Assembly (NCBI RefSeq): GCF_000785435.2
Contig: NZ_JTDB02000015.1
Span: 55,506-119,505 of the forward strand
Origin: Paraburkholderia sacchari
GTDB lineage: Bacteria; Pseudomonadota; Gammaproteobacteria; Burkholderiales; Burkholderiaceae
Reading direction: 5' to 3'
DNA length: 64,000 nucleotides
The position numbers and the translations under genes were made by a program. Shown piece after piece: positions 40,622 to 48,591 of this stretch. Numbering within the stretch: the first letter of the stretch is position 1; each line of letters begins with the position of its first letter. The notes beneath the pieces are model-generated. The model saw only the letters and a program-made list of their open reading frames with translations. It was not told the DNA's origin and ran no database searches.

Positions 40622-41467
40622 TCAGACGGGTTTCGTGCAGGACAGGATGACGAGCCCGTTAATGCCGCCGCTGGTCGGTGCATTCGTGCCGAATGCGACG
40701 GCGACGAGGGGTGCGTTCACGTCGGAACCCATGACGCGTGTGATGAACGTAGCGCCGTTCCCCGAAGACATTCCGTTGAGCGACGCAGTCGCGCCCGTGA
40801 ACGCGTAGGATTGATCCGAACCGATGCTGACGTTGAACGCCAGATTGGAGAGGGTCAGCGTCGACAGGTCGAGCGTCGCGGTCGCCGAGTTGAGCGTGCC
40901 TTGTCCGACGTTACCGTTCACTGCGGTCGGGGCGGTGTTGAAGTACCGGGTGCAGTTCAGCGTGCCCGTGCCTGCCGTGAGCGTCAGCGGATTGCCGATT
41001 GCGTAGGGAGCGCCCTGGTTCACGTTGTAGGTGCCGCCGCTCGTATCGCTCGATTTGGTCCAGCGGCCGATCGAGACGAAACCACCGTAGCCGTTCACAT
41101 CAGCGATGACACCGGGCTTGTTCAGTGTTACGGAGGCCGTGTCCGAGCTGGCGATGGTCGTATAGCCTCCTGTTTGGGCATACGTTGCGAACGAAGAGAG
41201 CGGGGCGTCGGACGTGCTGTACATGGTGCCGCCTTGGGCTAGACCGTTCGCGCCGAGCGTGGCCGGCGTGAACAGCACGGCGAGCTTGCCAGCGACGCCT
41301 GTTACAACCGGAGCCGTTCCTTGCACTTGATACGGGAGCACGGTTGTGGGATCGGACGGTTGGGTCGCGCTCGCAGTGGACGAGTCGCCGCCACCGCCGC
41401 CGCCACAGGCGGCAAGGATGAGCGCGGCGACGAGGGCAGGGATAGCTTTCAGTGCGTTCTTGTACAT
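40622..41467 (-). CDS. Surface-type lipoprotein of unknown function
   Basis: 281 residues. Lipobox LAAC followed by a GGGGGG run, the feature of many outer-membrane surface lipoproteins. The mature protein is rich in Thr, Ser, Gly and Ala with regular beta-strand patterns (TASVTLNKPGVIADVNGYGG, GTLNSATATLDLSTLTLSNL, NGATFITRVMGSDVNAPLVA), so a beta-barrel fold as in TbpB-like proteins is plausible. CGGAG precedes the ATG. Its promoter region bears the third GTACCCAATGGGT palindrome. Could be a surface-exclusion or adhesion protein; no direct evidence. Confidence 0.7.
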   Translation of the reverse strand: MYKNALKAIPALVAALILAACGGGGGGDSSTASATQPSDPTTVLPYQVQGTAPVVTGVAGKLAVLFTPATLGANGLAQGGTMYSTSDAPLSSFATYAQTGGYTTIASSDTASVTLNKPGVIADVNGYGGFVSIGRWTKSSDTSGGTYNVNQGAPYAIGNPLTLTAGTGTLNCTRYFNTAPTAVNGNVGQGTLNSATATLDLSTLTLSNLAFNVSIGSDQSYAFTGATASLNGMSSGNGATFITRVMGSDVNAPLVAVAFGTNAPTSGGINGLVILSCTKPV

Positions 41468-41520
41468 GCCATAACTCCGTAAAGTAATTTAAATAAATCA
41501 TTATGCTACGTGCCCAGTAT

Positions 41521-41535
41521 GTACCCAATGGGTCC
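41521..41535. promoter_or_regulatory. GTACCCAATGGGTCC palindrome, site 3
   Basis: Upstream of the lipoprotein gene and 18 bp after pilM on the minus strand; flanks match site 2 at 17564. Confidence 0.7.
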
Positions 41536-41553
41536 TGCTGTCAACTACCAGAT

Positions 41554-41997
41554 TCAGTTTGTTACAACGACGCTGTTGTTAGGGATTCCGGCTGGCAGGG
41601 TGATGGGAGCTTGCCCGTATGTCGTCGGTCCGATGAGGGTTCCATTGGTATTTACGCCCACGGTCATGGAGTAGATCGTGCCGTTCGCAAGGTAGCCTAC
41701 AAGTCCAGAAGGCGGTGCGGTGTTGTAGACGTAGGCTTTGCCACCTGCGATGTAGTTCTGGACCGTTGGGCCGTGCGAGAACCAGGTGGGAACAGGTACG
41801 GTCGTGTCGCTGACACTCCCCGTAAAGGTGGGGTGGGCTGCTGCATACACTTTCAGGAAGCCGTAGTAGGCGTGCATGTTGTCACCGGCCGCTGTCGCAT
41901 CTGCCGTCGCGTGATACTTGGTGACGTTCTGCATGACAGCGCTCGCAACGCTGGTCACTATGCCCACGATCATGAAAAGGACCACCAACATCTGCAT
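41554..41997 (-). CDS. pilM: PilM, type IVb pilus protein
   Basis: 147 residues from ATG 41997 (CCGGAG upstream). A membrane-spanning start MQMLVVLFMIVGIVTSVASA is followed by a small periplasmic domain (HAYYGFLKVYAAAHP, AGKAYVYNTAPPSGLVGYLA). Size and pattern fit PilM of R64-like pili. It is on the minus strand downstream of pilL, so here the pilus genes are split into two opposing transcripts. Confidence 0.78.
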   Translation of the reverse strand: MQMLVVLFMIVGIVTSVASAVMQNVTKYHATADATAAGDNMHAYYGFLKVYAAAHPTFTGSVSDTTVPVPTWFSHGPTVQNYIAGGKAYVYNTAPPSGLVGYLANGTIYSMTVGVNTNGTLIGPTTYGQAPITLPAGIPNNSVVVTN

Positions 41998-42011
41998 GGC
42001 ACGCTCCGGGG

Positions 42012-43046
42012 TTAGTGCCGCGCGTCTACGACGGCGATGGTGTGTTGCGCCTTCGACACATTGAAATCCAGTCCCGGTACAGCCTGGGCGATCTGCGCGA
42101 GGACCTGAAGGAAGGTGCCGTTGTAGTTCGACGTGTAGGTGATCTGATAGGGCATCGAGGCGGACCACGTTGGCTTGGCGTACCCAGCCTGTTGTGCCCA
42201 CTCTTCGAGATTTTCGCGCAGCGAGCGATTGGCCGTCAGCGTCCACGTGCGGGACACATCGGACGCCGGCATGATCTGCGGCTGTACCGCCGCGATCGGG
42301 CCAAGCGGGTATTGGGCAGGTTGTGCGGTGGCGATCGGATCGCCAACAACGGGCACGCTGGGTGCTGATTGCTGTGCGATCGTGGGAGCTTGCTGCGGGG
42401 CCGCCGAAGGTGTGCCCTGGCCATTCAGAAGCTCGTTCACGAGCCGGATAGCATCATCGCCTGAAATGATTTTTGCCTGGGCCATCGCCATGACGCGGCG
42501 TGCGAACTCGATCCGTTCACGGTCGGAAAGGGCCGACTGGGATTGCTGCCGTTGGACCGATAGCGGGGCGTTCGAGGCGTCGAGCGTGGCGGCAATTGCG
42601 GGGCCGGTGCGGGCGAGGACCGGCGCGGGGCGCGGGGTCGATCGCAGCGTGATCTGCACGTCGGTGTCGCTCGCATCGTCCGCAGGGTCGATCTCGGTGT
42701 AGGTGTCGATCTTGGCTTCCGGCACGCCGTGAGCGACAAGCCAGTCCTTCACGGTCGCCACGCGTCGCTTTGCGTTGGCCATCAGAGCCCTGTTCTTGGC
42801 ATAGGCGTTGAGGCTGATCGAGTCAGCAACGGAGACATCGGAAGTCATGCCGTCCAAGGTCGTCTTGCCGGCGCGAGAGAGCCGCGTGCCGTAAAACGAC
42901 AGCGTGGATGTCGTATCGCGCTTCGGTCCCTGTGGGTTGGCGGCGGTGATGGAAGGCGTGTCATCGTTCACAACGAAAGCGGCATTGGCGGTTGCAGCGG
43001 TGCCGAGCGCAATCATCGCGACGGCGCAGCGCAGTTTCATTTTCAT
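42012..43046 (-). CDS. pilL: PilL with C-terminal TcpQ domain
   Basis: 344 residues. Signal peptide ending TAATANA, no lipobox, then an OmpA-like or stalk region (~40-110 with TLSFYGTRLSRAGKTTLDGM), a Pro/Ala/Gln-rich linker, and a C-terminal TcpQ domain from ~260 (RTWTLTANRSLRENLEEWAQ, TYTSNYNGTFLQVLAQIAQA). It stabilises the PilN secretin. Divergent from trbB; both start within a shared region holding a perfect palindromic 14-bp element and a perfect TGATAT-N4-ATATCA site. Confidence 0.82.
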   Translation of the reverse strand: MKMKLRCAVAMIALGTAATANAAFVVNDDTPSITAANPQGPKRDTTSTLSFYGTRLSRAGKTTLDGMTSDVSVADSISLNAYAKNRALMANAKRRVATVKDWLVAHGVPEAKIDTYTEIDPADDASDTDVQITLRSTPRPAPVLARTGPAIAATLDASNAPLSVQRQQSQSALSDRERIEFARRVMAMAQAKIISGDDAIRLVNELLNGQGTPSAAPQQAPTIAQQSAPSVPVVGDPIATAQPAQYPLGPIAAVQPQIMPASDVSRTWTLTANRSLRENLEEWAQQAGYAKPTWSASMPYQITYTSNYNGTFLQVLAQIAQAVPGLDFNVSKAQHTIAVVDARH

Positions 43047-43077
43047 AGCTTTCTCACTAGAAAAAACTGTCGGGGAC

Positions 43078-43091
43078 TTCTGACGTCAGAA
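43078..43091. repeat. TTCTGACGTCAGAA, perfect-palindrome form of the dispersed element
   Basis: Between divergent pilL and trbB, 32 bp before pilL; flanked by CTTC/GAAG as at 28333. Confidence 0.9.
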
Positions 43092-43122
43092 GCGCTAAAG
43101 GTTCAAATTGAAAAAAACAGCG

Positions 43123-43138
43123 TGATATGATGATATCA
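43123..43138. promoter_or_regulatory. TGATAT-N4-ATATCA element, site 6
   Basis: Perfect copy in the pilL/trbB divergent region. Confidence 0.7.
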
Positions 43139-43224
43139 TTCTGGTACATTAAAGTCATAGCGAAAATTTGGCTAGGCGTGGACGGTGAGTGTCGATGCGA
43201 CAGGCATCGCCCTGAAGAGTGGAA

Positions 43225-44313
43225 ATGGATATGCAAAATGCGCTAGGAATAGTCGGCGGCTCGGAAGGTCAGCCACTCAGTATGCAGCAGCAGTCCTACG
43301 AGCGGATGCTCGATGGATTGCGCCGCGATTTCGGCGTGTGCATGGATGAGTTCGAGAATCCGCTATTACAGGAGTTGATGCTCAACCCTGACGGGCGGCT
43401 TTGGCGCGAAGTCGCGGGGCAGGGCATGTCGGACACCGGTTTGCGCATGAGCGCAAGCGAGGGCGAACACCTGTTCGGCAGTCTGGCAGGCCTGCTGGAA
43501 ACGGAGGTCCGAGCGAGCAAGCCGATTCTGGAGTGCGAGCTTCCTCTGAACGGTTGGCGCTTCGAGGGCTTGGTTTGGCCGATTGTCGACGCGCCTTCCT
43601 TCTCGATTCGCGTGCCTAACGCCCTCGGCGTGACGCTGAAAGATTTCGAGGATCGCGGAATCCTGACGGATGTCAACGACCCCTATAACCACAAGACGGT
43701 CCAGCGCGAGGAGTTTGCGGAGCAGGCACGCGGCAAAAGCCATCGAGAAATCATCGAACTTGCCGTAAAACTGCGAAAGAACATCCTCATCATCGGCGGT
43801 ACGGCTTCCGGCAAAACGACGATTCTTAATGCAATCTCCCATGCCATCGCGACGATGACGCCCGAGCACCGGGTCATCATCATTGAAGACACGCGCGAGG
43901 TAAGGTGTGCTGCGCCAAATCTTGTACAGATGCGCACGAACACTGAGCTTGCCGATGTTGATATGACGCGGTTACTGAAGGCATCGCTGCGTCTTCGACC
44001 TGATCGGATCATCGTTGGTGAGGTGCGCGACAAGGCGGCGCTGGCGCTTCTGAAGATGTGGAACACCGGGCATCCGGGCGGCTTGGCTACGGTCCATGCG
44101 GACGACTGCTACGGCGGGCTGATTCGTCTGGAGCAAATGATCGAAGAAAATCCCGGCATCCGTGCAAACAGGCACGTTATCGCTGAGGCGATCGGCCTGT
44201 GCGTATTTATCGGTAAAGACGCAGACCATGCGGCGGGTCGAAAGGTTCGCGAACTGGCAATCGTGGAGAAGTACGACCAGAATTCGGGGCGCTACGTGCT
44301 CCGTAACGTGTAG
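43225..44313 (+). CDS. trbB: TrbB/VirB11-family secretion ATPase
   Basis: 362 residues; ATG 43225 has GAAGAG upstream, with a GTG at 43219 and an ATG at 43231 as alternatives. Walker A is IIGGTASGKTTILN (~190-203), then VIIIEDTREV, LRLRPDRIIVGEVRDKAALA (Walker B region) and TVHADDCYGGLIRLEQM (His-box). VirB11 hexamers drive pilus biogenesis and substrate transfer at the base of the channel. First gene of the trb operon, followed by trbC after 26 bp. Confidence 0.95.
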   Translation: MDMQNALGIVGGSEGQPLSMQQQSYERMLDGLRRDFGVCMDEFENPLLQELMLNPDGRLWREVAGQGMSDTGLRMSASEGEHLFGSLAGLLETEVRASKPILECELPLNGWRFEGLVWPIVDAPSFSIRVPNALGVTLKDFEDRGILTDVNDPYNHKTVQREEFAEQARGKSHREIIELAVKLRKNILIIGGTASGKTTILNAISHAIATMTPEHRVIIIEDTREVRCAAPNLVQMRTNTELADVDMTRLLKASLRLRPDRIIVGEVRDKAALALLKMWNTGHPGGLATVHADDCYGGLIRLEQMIEENPGIRANRHVIAEAIGLCVFIGKDADHAAGRKVRELAIVEKYDQNSGRYVLRNV

Positions 44314-44339
44314 TTGTAATTTAATTTTTGGAGAATGAT

Positions 44340-44786
44340 ATGTCGATCAAGTCGTTGATTTCGGGTGCTGACCGTGGGCTCAAGGCGGTTCGCGCACGCG
44401 TCGCGCGTAACACTGGGCATTTCAAGCGCGGCGTTCGCATGGTTGCCACGCCGGCCTTCTGGCGAAAGCAGGTGACGTTGCCGCGCGTGTGGACCATGCT
44501 CGTTTTGGGCGGATATGCCGGTCTGGCATGTGCGCAATCGGCTGCGCCGTGGGAAGGGGGCCTGTGTGGTGTTGCGGGCTGGTTCAAGGGTCCGACGATG
44601 CTTGCCATCGGTACGATCGCCTTCGGTGCCGCAGCGGGCGGTTTTGTGTTCGGCGAAGAAATGACGGGCATCTTGAAGAAGGTCACGAACATCACGATGG
44701 CGGTCTGTCTTGCCGTGGGCGGCGCAGCGTTCCTTGGCTGGGTCGCGGTCAAAGCTGGTGCCACTTCGTCGACCTGTGGCTCGTAA
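44340..44786 (+). CDS. trbC: TrbC/VirB2 conjugative pilin
   Basis: 148 residues with a long basic N-terminal leader (VRARVARNTGHFKRGVRMVA). A cleavable hydrophobic segment follows (VWTMLVLGGYAGLACAQSA), then two hydrophobic helices (MLAIGTIAFGAAAGGFVFGE and TNITMAVCLAVGGAAFLGWV). TTTGGAGA precedes the ATG at 44340. In RP4 the pilin is cyclised by TraF; no traF gene is present in the window. The leader is longer than in typical VirB2 proteins. Confidence 0.9.
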   Translation: MSIKSLISGADRGLKAVRARVARNTGHFKRGVRMVATPAFWRKQVTLPRVWTMLVLGGYAGLACAQSAAPWEGGLCGVAGWFKGPTMLAIGTIAFGAAAGGFVFGEEMTGILKKVTNITMAVCLAVGGAAFLGWVAVKAGATSSTCGS

Positions 44787-44798
44787 AGCGGAGGCGGC

Positions 44799-45134
44799 AT
44801 GAGCGCTGATCATCGCGGCGAGCTGACGCAGGTAACCATCCACGCGTCCGGCGTTCGCATCCTGAATTTCTTGGGCGGCGATCGCCGGCTCGTGTTAGGC
44901 GGGGCAGCGTTCAGCCTTTATCTGGCCTTCATGCTCAGCATGCGCTACGGGGCGTGGTACGGCATTCCGATGTCGGTAACGTTTTGGGGGCTCTGGATAG
45001 CGTTGATGCGACGGCTTGCTGTTTGGGACCCTCAATGGCTGGACGTGCTTCGCCGACATCGGAAATACAGGGGAGTCTATCCCGCGCGTGGGCGGCTCAA
45101 CGCTCCGATGCCTACCTACAAAGACTTTAAGTAA
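44799..45134 (+). CDS. trbD: TrbD/VirB3 inner-membrane component
   Basis: 111 residues. VTIHASGVRILNFLGGDRRL, then two hydrophobic helices (LVLGGAAFSLYLAFMLSMRY and GIPMSVTFWGLWIALMRRLA) and a basic C terminus (LRRHRKYRGVYPARGRLN). Same size and layout as TrbD. Lies between trbC and trbE with short spacers. Confidence 0.9.
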   Translation: MSADHRGELTQVTIHASGVRILNFLGGDRRLVLGGAAFSLYLAFMLSMRYGAWYGIPMSVTFWGLWIALMRRLAVWDPQWLDVLRRHRKYRGVYPARGRLNAPMPTYKDFK

Positions 45135-45145
45135 GGTGCGACCGT

Positions 45146-47734
45146 ATGAATGGCTTTTGGATTTGCGTAGTGGCAATGGTGATCGGCATCGTCTGGTACG
45201 CCTTGCTGTCCGGTCGCGCGGGCATGCAGAAGGAGTATCGGGACGAAGCGCAAGGGCTCGCTGATCTGCTGCGCTACGCGCGGCCGATCGAGCCAGGCAT
45301 CATGCTCGGAAAGGGTGGAGAACTCATCGCCGGATTCTTCTACCGCGGCACAGACACGGAGTCAGCCAGCAATGGCGAGCTGGAGGCGATAGCAGCGCGC
45401 CTCAATGACGCGCTGCGGCGCTTGGGATCGGGCTGGATGGTCCATATCGACGCAAACCGTGCATGGGCGATTGGGTATCCGGAGCAGGGCGATTTCCCCA
45501 TGCCGGTTGCCAAGCTGATGGACGAAGAGCGCGCGGCCCAGTACAACCAGGAAGGCGCACACTTCGAAAGTGGGTACGCGATGATCTTCTCGTATCTGCC
45601 GCCGATCCAGTTGCAAAGTCAGGCGACGGCTCTGATGTTCGAGAAGAGTGAGGATCTGCGCAGGAGCAAGGTGTCGATCCAGGACCAGCTGCTGGGGAGA
45701 TACAAAGATACGCTCTCGGAACTGCAAGCGCAGCTTGGGACGATATTCGAGGGCATCACGCGAATGGGTGAGCAGACCGTCGAGAGCGCGGCTGATGGCT
45801 CGATGGTTACGATTGATCATCTGGCGAGCTACATTCATTACTGCGTGACCGGCTTGAATCAGCATATCCTGAAGCCCGCTGCCGGCGTCTTCTACGACTC
45901 GATTCTCGGCAGTCAGGATTTCACAGGCGGCAATCATCCTCGGGTGGGCAACAAGCATCTTCGTTGCCTCGCAATTGAGGGATTCCCCTCGGCAAGCTAT
46001 CCGGGGATGCTGACTGCGCTCAATTCACTGCCAGTCGCCTATCGTTGGAATACGCGCTTCATCTTCATGGACCCCGAAGAGGGCAAGGGCGTGCTGAATC
46101 GCCTTCGCAAGAAGTGGCGTCAAAAGGTGCGAGGGATTAAGGACCAGGCGGCAAACACCAGCACTGGCGCGATCGACCACGATGCGCTGGAAATGGAGCA
46201 CGATGCGCAGACGGCGATGAGCGAGGCTGGCTCGGGTCTGGTTCGGTATGGGCATTACACCAGCGTCGTGGTCTTGATGGACGAAGACCTTGGGCGGCTG
46301 AAACAGAGCGTCGAAGACTGCGCCACGCTTATCCGTAACCTGGGCTTTCCCGTCCGGATTGAAGAACTCAATGCGGTGGAGGCGTATCTTGGATCATTGC
46401 CGGGGCATGGTTACGAGAACGTGCGCCGTCCGATCCTGCATTCGCTGAATCTTGCGCATCTGATTCCCACGACCGCGACATGGCCCGGCCTCGCGAAAAA
46501 TCCATGTCCGTTCTTTCCTCCGAATAGTCCACCGTTGCTGATGGCGAAGACGACGGGCAATGCACCTTTCCGGTTCAACATGCACGTGGACGATGTCGGG
46601 CACACCTTGATGATGGGACCGACAGGTGCGGGTAAATCGACACACCTCGAGCTGATCGAAGCCGCGTTCATGCGCTACCCGAACGCGCGTGTGCGCAAGT
46701 TCGAAAAGGGCTACTCGTCGTTTGTGTTGTGTAATGCGCTGCGAGGCTCTTACTACGACATTGGCGGTGAACATAGCGCCGAAATCAACTTCTGCCCGCT
46801 GGGCTCTGTCGATCGGCCGTCTGAGCGCGCGTGGGCTGAGGACTACATCGAAACGTTGCTGAAGTTTCAAGGTATGGCTGTGCTGGCGCCGCATCGGTCG
46901 ATGATCAGAGCGACCCTCGAACTGCTGGGCAAGGCCGCACCGGATCGCCGGACGATGACGGACTTTGTGCAGAAGATCAACGACAACGACATGCGTGCTG
47001 CGTTGGAGCCGTACACGCTGAAGGGTGGTAATGCGATGCTCGATGCGAAGAGCGACGACGTGCGTCTCGGGCGCTTCGTGGTGTTCGAGATGGAGCATTT
47101 GATGGCGATGGGCGACCGCAAGGCGGTGCCTGTCCTGCTGTATCTGTTCCGTTGTGTCGAAAGAGGCTTGGATGGTTCGCCGACACTGCTGGTGCTTGAT
47201 GAGGCCTGGCTGATGCTGAGTCACCCGCTGTTTCAAGAGAAGATCCGGGAATGGCTAAAGGTATTGCGGAAAGCGAATTGCGCCGTGCTCTTTGCTACGC
47301 AGTCCGTTTCTGACGTTGGAAAAAGCGCAATCAGGGACGTGCTCTATGAAAGCTGCCCGACGAAGATCCTGCTCGCGAACCCGGAAATCCGCGGGAACGA
47401 AGGTTCAGCCGAACAGTACCGTGCTATTGGGCTCAACGAGCGACAGATTGACATCGTCGGTCGCATGTCCAAAAAGCTGGACTACTACTATATGTCCCCC
47501 CTTGGCAGGAGAAAGTATCAGCTCGGGCTGGGACCGGTATGCCTCGCGTTCGTTGGCGCGTCGGGCAAGGATGATGTTGCAATCGCCCGACAGATGATTC
47601 AGCGCTACGGCGATCGCTGGACTGTGGAGTGGTTGAGACATTGCAATTTGAACAAGGACTGGGGGAAAGGCAAGCTTACGGACTGGATCGCGCACCACGA
47701 GCGCCGGCTCGAAGCGGTTCAGCAAGCTGCATAA
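45146..47734 (+). CDS. trbE: TrbE/VirB4 secretion ATPase
   Basis: 862 residues, close to RP4 TrbE. One N-terminal membrane segment (NGFWICVVAMVIGIVWYALL). The CagE/TrbE domain is at ~150-450. Walker A is MMGPTGAGKSTHLELIEAAF near residue 490, and Walker B is LLVLDEAWLML near 683. Motif FATQSVSDV follows. VirB4 energises assembly and is the largest channel ATPase. A TTCTGACGTTGGAA element is embedded in frame at 47308 and encodes S-D-V-G within that motif; the VGK that follows replaces the more usual residues. Confidence 0.95.
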   Translation: MNGFWICVVAMVIGIVWYALLSGRAGMQKEYRDEAQGLADLLRYARPIEPGIMLGKGGELIAGFFYRGTDTESASNGELEAIAARLNDALRRLGSGWMVHIDANRAWAIGYPEQGDFPMPVAKLMDEERAAQYNQEGAHFESGYAMIFSYLPPIQLQSQATALMFEKSEDLRRSKVSIQDQLLGRYKDTLSELQAQLGTIFEGITRMGEQTVESAADGSMVTIDHLASYIHYCVTGLNQHILKPAAGVFYDSILGSQDFTGGNHPRVGNKHLRCLAIEGFPSASYPGMLTALNSLPVAYRWNTRFIFMDPEEGKGVLNRLRKKWRQKVRGIKDQAANTSTGAIDHDALEMEHDAQTAMSEAGSGLVRYGHYTSVVVLMDEDLGRLKQSVEDCATLIRNLGFPVRIEELNAVEAYLGSLPGHGYENVRRPILHSLNLAHLIPTTATWPGLAKNPCPFFPPNSPPLLMAKTTGNAPFRFNMHVDDVGHTLMMGPTGAGKSTHLELIEAAFMRYPNARVRKFEKGYSSFVLCNALRGSYYDIGGEHSAEINFCPLGSVDRPSERAWAEDYIETLLKFQGMAVLAPHRSMIRATLELLGKAAPDRRTMTDFVQKINDNDMRAALEPYTLKGGNAMLDAKSDDVRLGRFVVFEMEHLMAMGDRKAVPVLLYLFRCVERGLDGSPTLLVLDEAWLMLSHPLFQEKIREWLKVLRKANCAVLFATQSVSDVGKSAIRDVLYESCPTKILLANPEIRGNEGSAEQYRAIGLNERQIDIVGRMSKKLDYYYMSPLGRRKYQLGLGPVCLAFVGASGKDDVAIARQMIQRYGDRWTVEWLRHCNLNKDWGKGKLTDWIAHHERRLEAVQQAA
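47308..47321 (+). repeat. TTCTGACGTTGGAA dispersed element, copy 10 (inside trbE)
   Basis: Exact copy in the coding sequence near the 3' end of trbE. Confidence 0.9.
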
Positions 47735-47737
47735 AGG

Positions 47738-47753
47738 TGATATTTTGATATCT
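47738..47753. promoter_or_regulatory. TGATAT-N4-ATATCA element, site 7 (one mismatch)
   Basis: TGATAT-TTTG-ATATCT, followed at 47773-47778 by TATAAT, a likely -10, so the distal trb genes have an internal promoter. Confidence 0.6.
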
Positions 47754-47809
47754 TTTATCCGTTTCATTGTGCTATAATAAAGTCACAGTGAAAAAAGAAG
47801 GAGTAGATC

Positions 47810-47983
47810 ATGACCGTGTTCATCCTGTTGCTTGTGCTGGCAACCCCGGTGGTGGCGCTGTTGGGCCAGGTGCTGGGTTTCGCTATCGCGTTGCCTGTGG
47901 TCGGTCTGTTCCTTCTCCTGAAAGCCTTGCTGCGGAAGGTGTTTCACCGAATCGTGAGCGCTCTCCATCACTCGCACGCCTAG
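47810..47983 (+). CDS. Small double-hydrophobic membrane protein
   Basis: 57 residues with a strong GAAGGAG ribosome binding site. MTVFILLLVLATPVVALLGQ and VLGFAIALPVVGLFLLLKAL form two adjacent membrane helices; the end is basic and His-rich (LLRKVFHRIVSALHHSHA). It sits between trbE and an exported protein gene, where standard trb operons have nothing. It may be a small accessory of the channel or exclusion. Frame short but signals are clear. Confidence 0.7.
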   Translation: MTVFILLLVLATPVVALLGQVLGFAIALPVVGLFLLLKALLRKVFHRIVSALHHSHA

Positions 47984-47991
47984 AGGTTCCT

Positions 47992-48591
47992 ATGCGCCGT
48001 CTCGCTGTTGTCGTTGCCCTGGCTTTGAGTTGTGTCGTTGCTGATGTGAATGCGCAGCTTTCGACCCACTCGAACATCGCCGTTCAAAACGTTCAGGTGA
48101 TCTGTCAGGGGACGCAACCCATTGCTTCAGTAACACTGCCCATCATGTCGGGCGACGTTGGCCGACCGGGGTTGCTGTATATCGGCATGCACGATCCGTC
48201 GATGTCCAGCGCGGCATTCTTCGTCAACGGGGCGTGGATGGCCTACCAAGGGGGGCTGTTTCCCGTGAACTCGCTGGTATCGGGGCTGAGCAACACGCAG
48301 TTGTTCGTCCCTTTGCCTCCGCAGTTGGCCGGTGGCGGCTGGAAACTGTATGTGGGCTATGGTGCCCTGTCGGCAGCGGCTGAGAACCAGGTGCAGGCTG
48401 CAATCAACGCGATCAATGCAGCCAAGGCACTCAACGTCAATGCGGCTGTTGGCGCCGTCGATCCCAATCACTATCGCCGCACGCTCATGCAGTCAGACAT
48501 GACGCAGGCGGGCAAGTATGGCTACGTCAACACGGGCGTGGAAGACAATCCCTATGTATGCCAGCCCGAACTCGGGGGCGGAGGACATTGA
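47992..48591 (+). CDS. Exported protein of the trb operon, unknown function
   Basis: 199 residues from ATG 47992 (AGAGG upstream). Signal peptide (RRLAVVVALALSCVVADVNA), two cysteines (VQVICQGTQ, PYVCQPELG) that may pair, and a beta-rich middle (LPIMSGDVGRPGLLYIGMHD, LFVPLPPQLAGGGWKLYVGY). No lipobox, so not a TrbH/VirB7 lipoprotein. The stop overlaps the trbJ start (TGATG). Not part of the standard trb set; probably an additional periplasmic component. Confidence 0.7.
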   Translation: MRRLAVVVALALSCVVADVNAQLSTHSNIAVQNVQVICQGTQPIASVTLPIMSGDVGRPGLLYIGMHDPSMSSAAFFVNGAWMAYQGGLFPVNSLVSGLSNTQLFVPLPPQLAGGGWKLYVGYGALSAAAENQVQAAINAINAAKALNVNAAVGAVDPNHYRRTLMQSDMTQAGKYGYVNTGVEDNPYVCQPELGGGGH

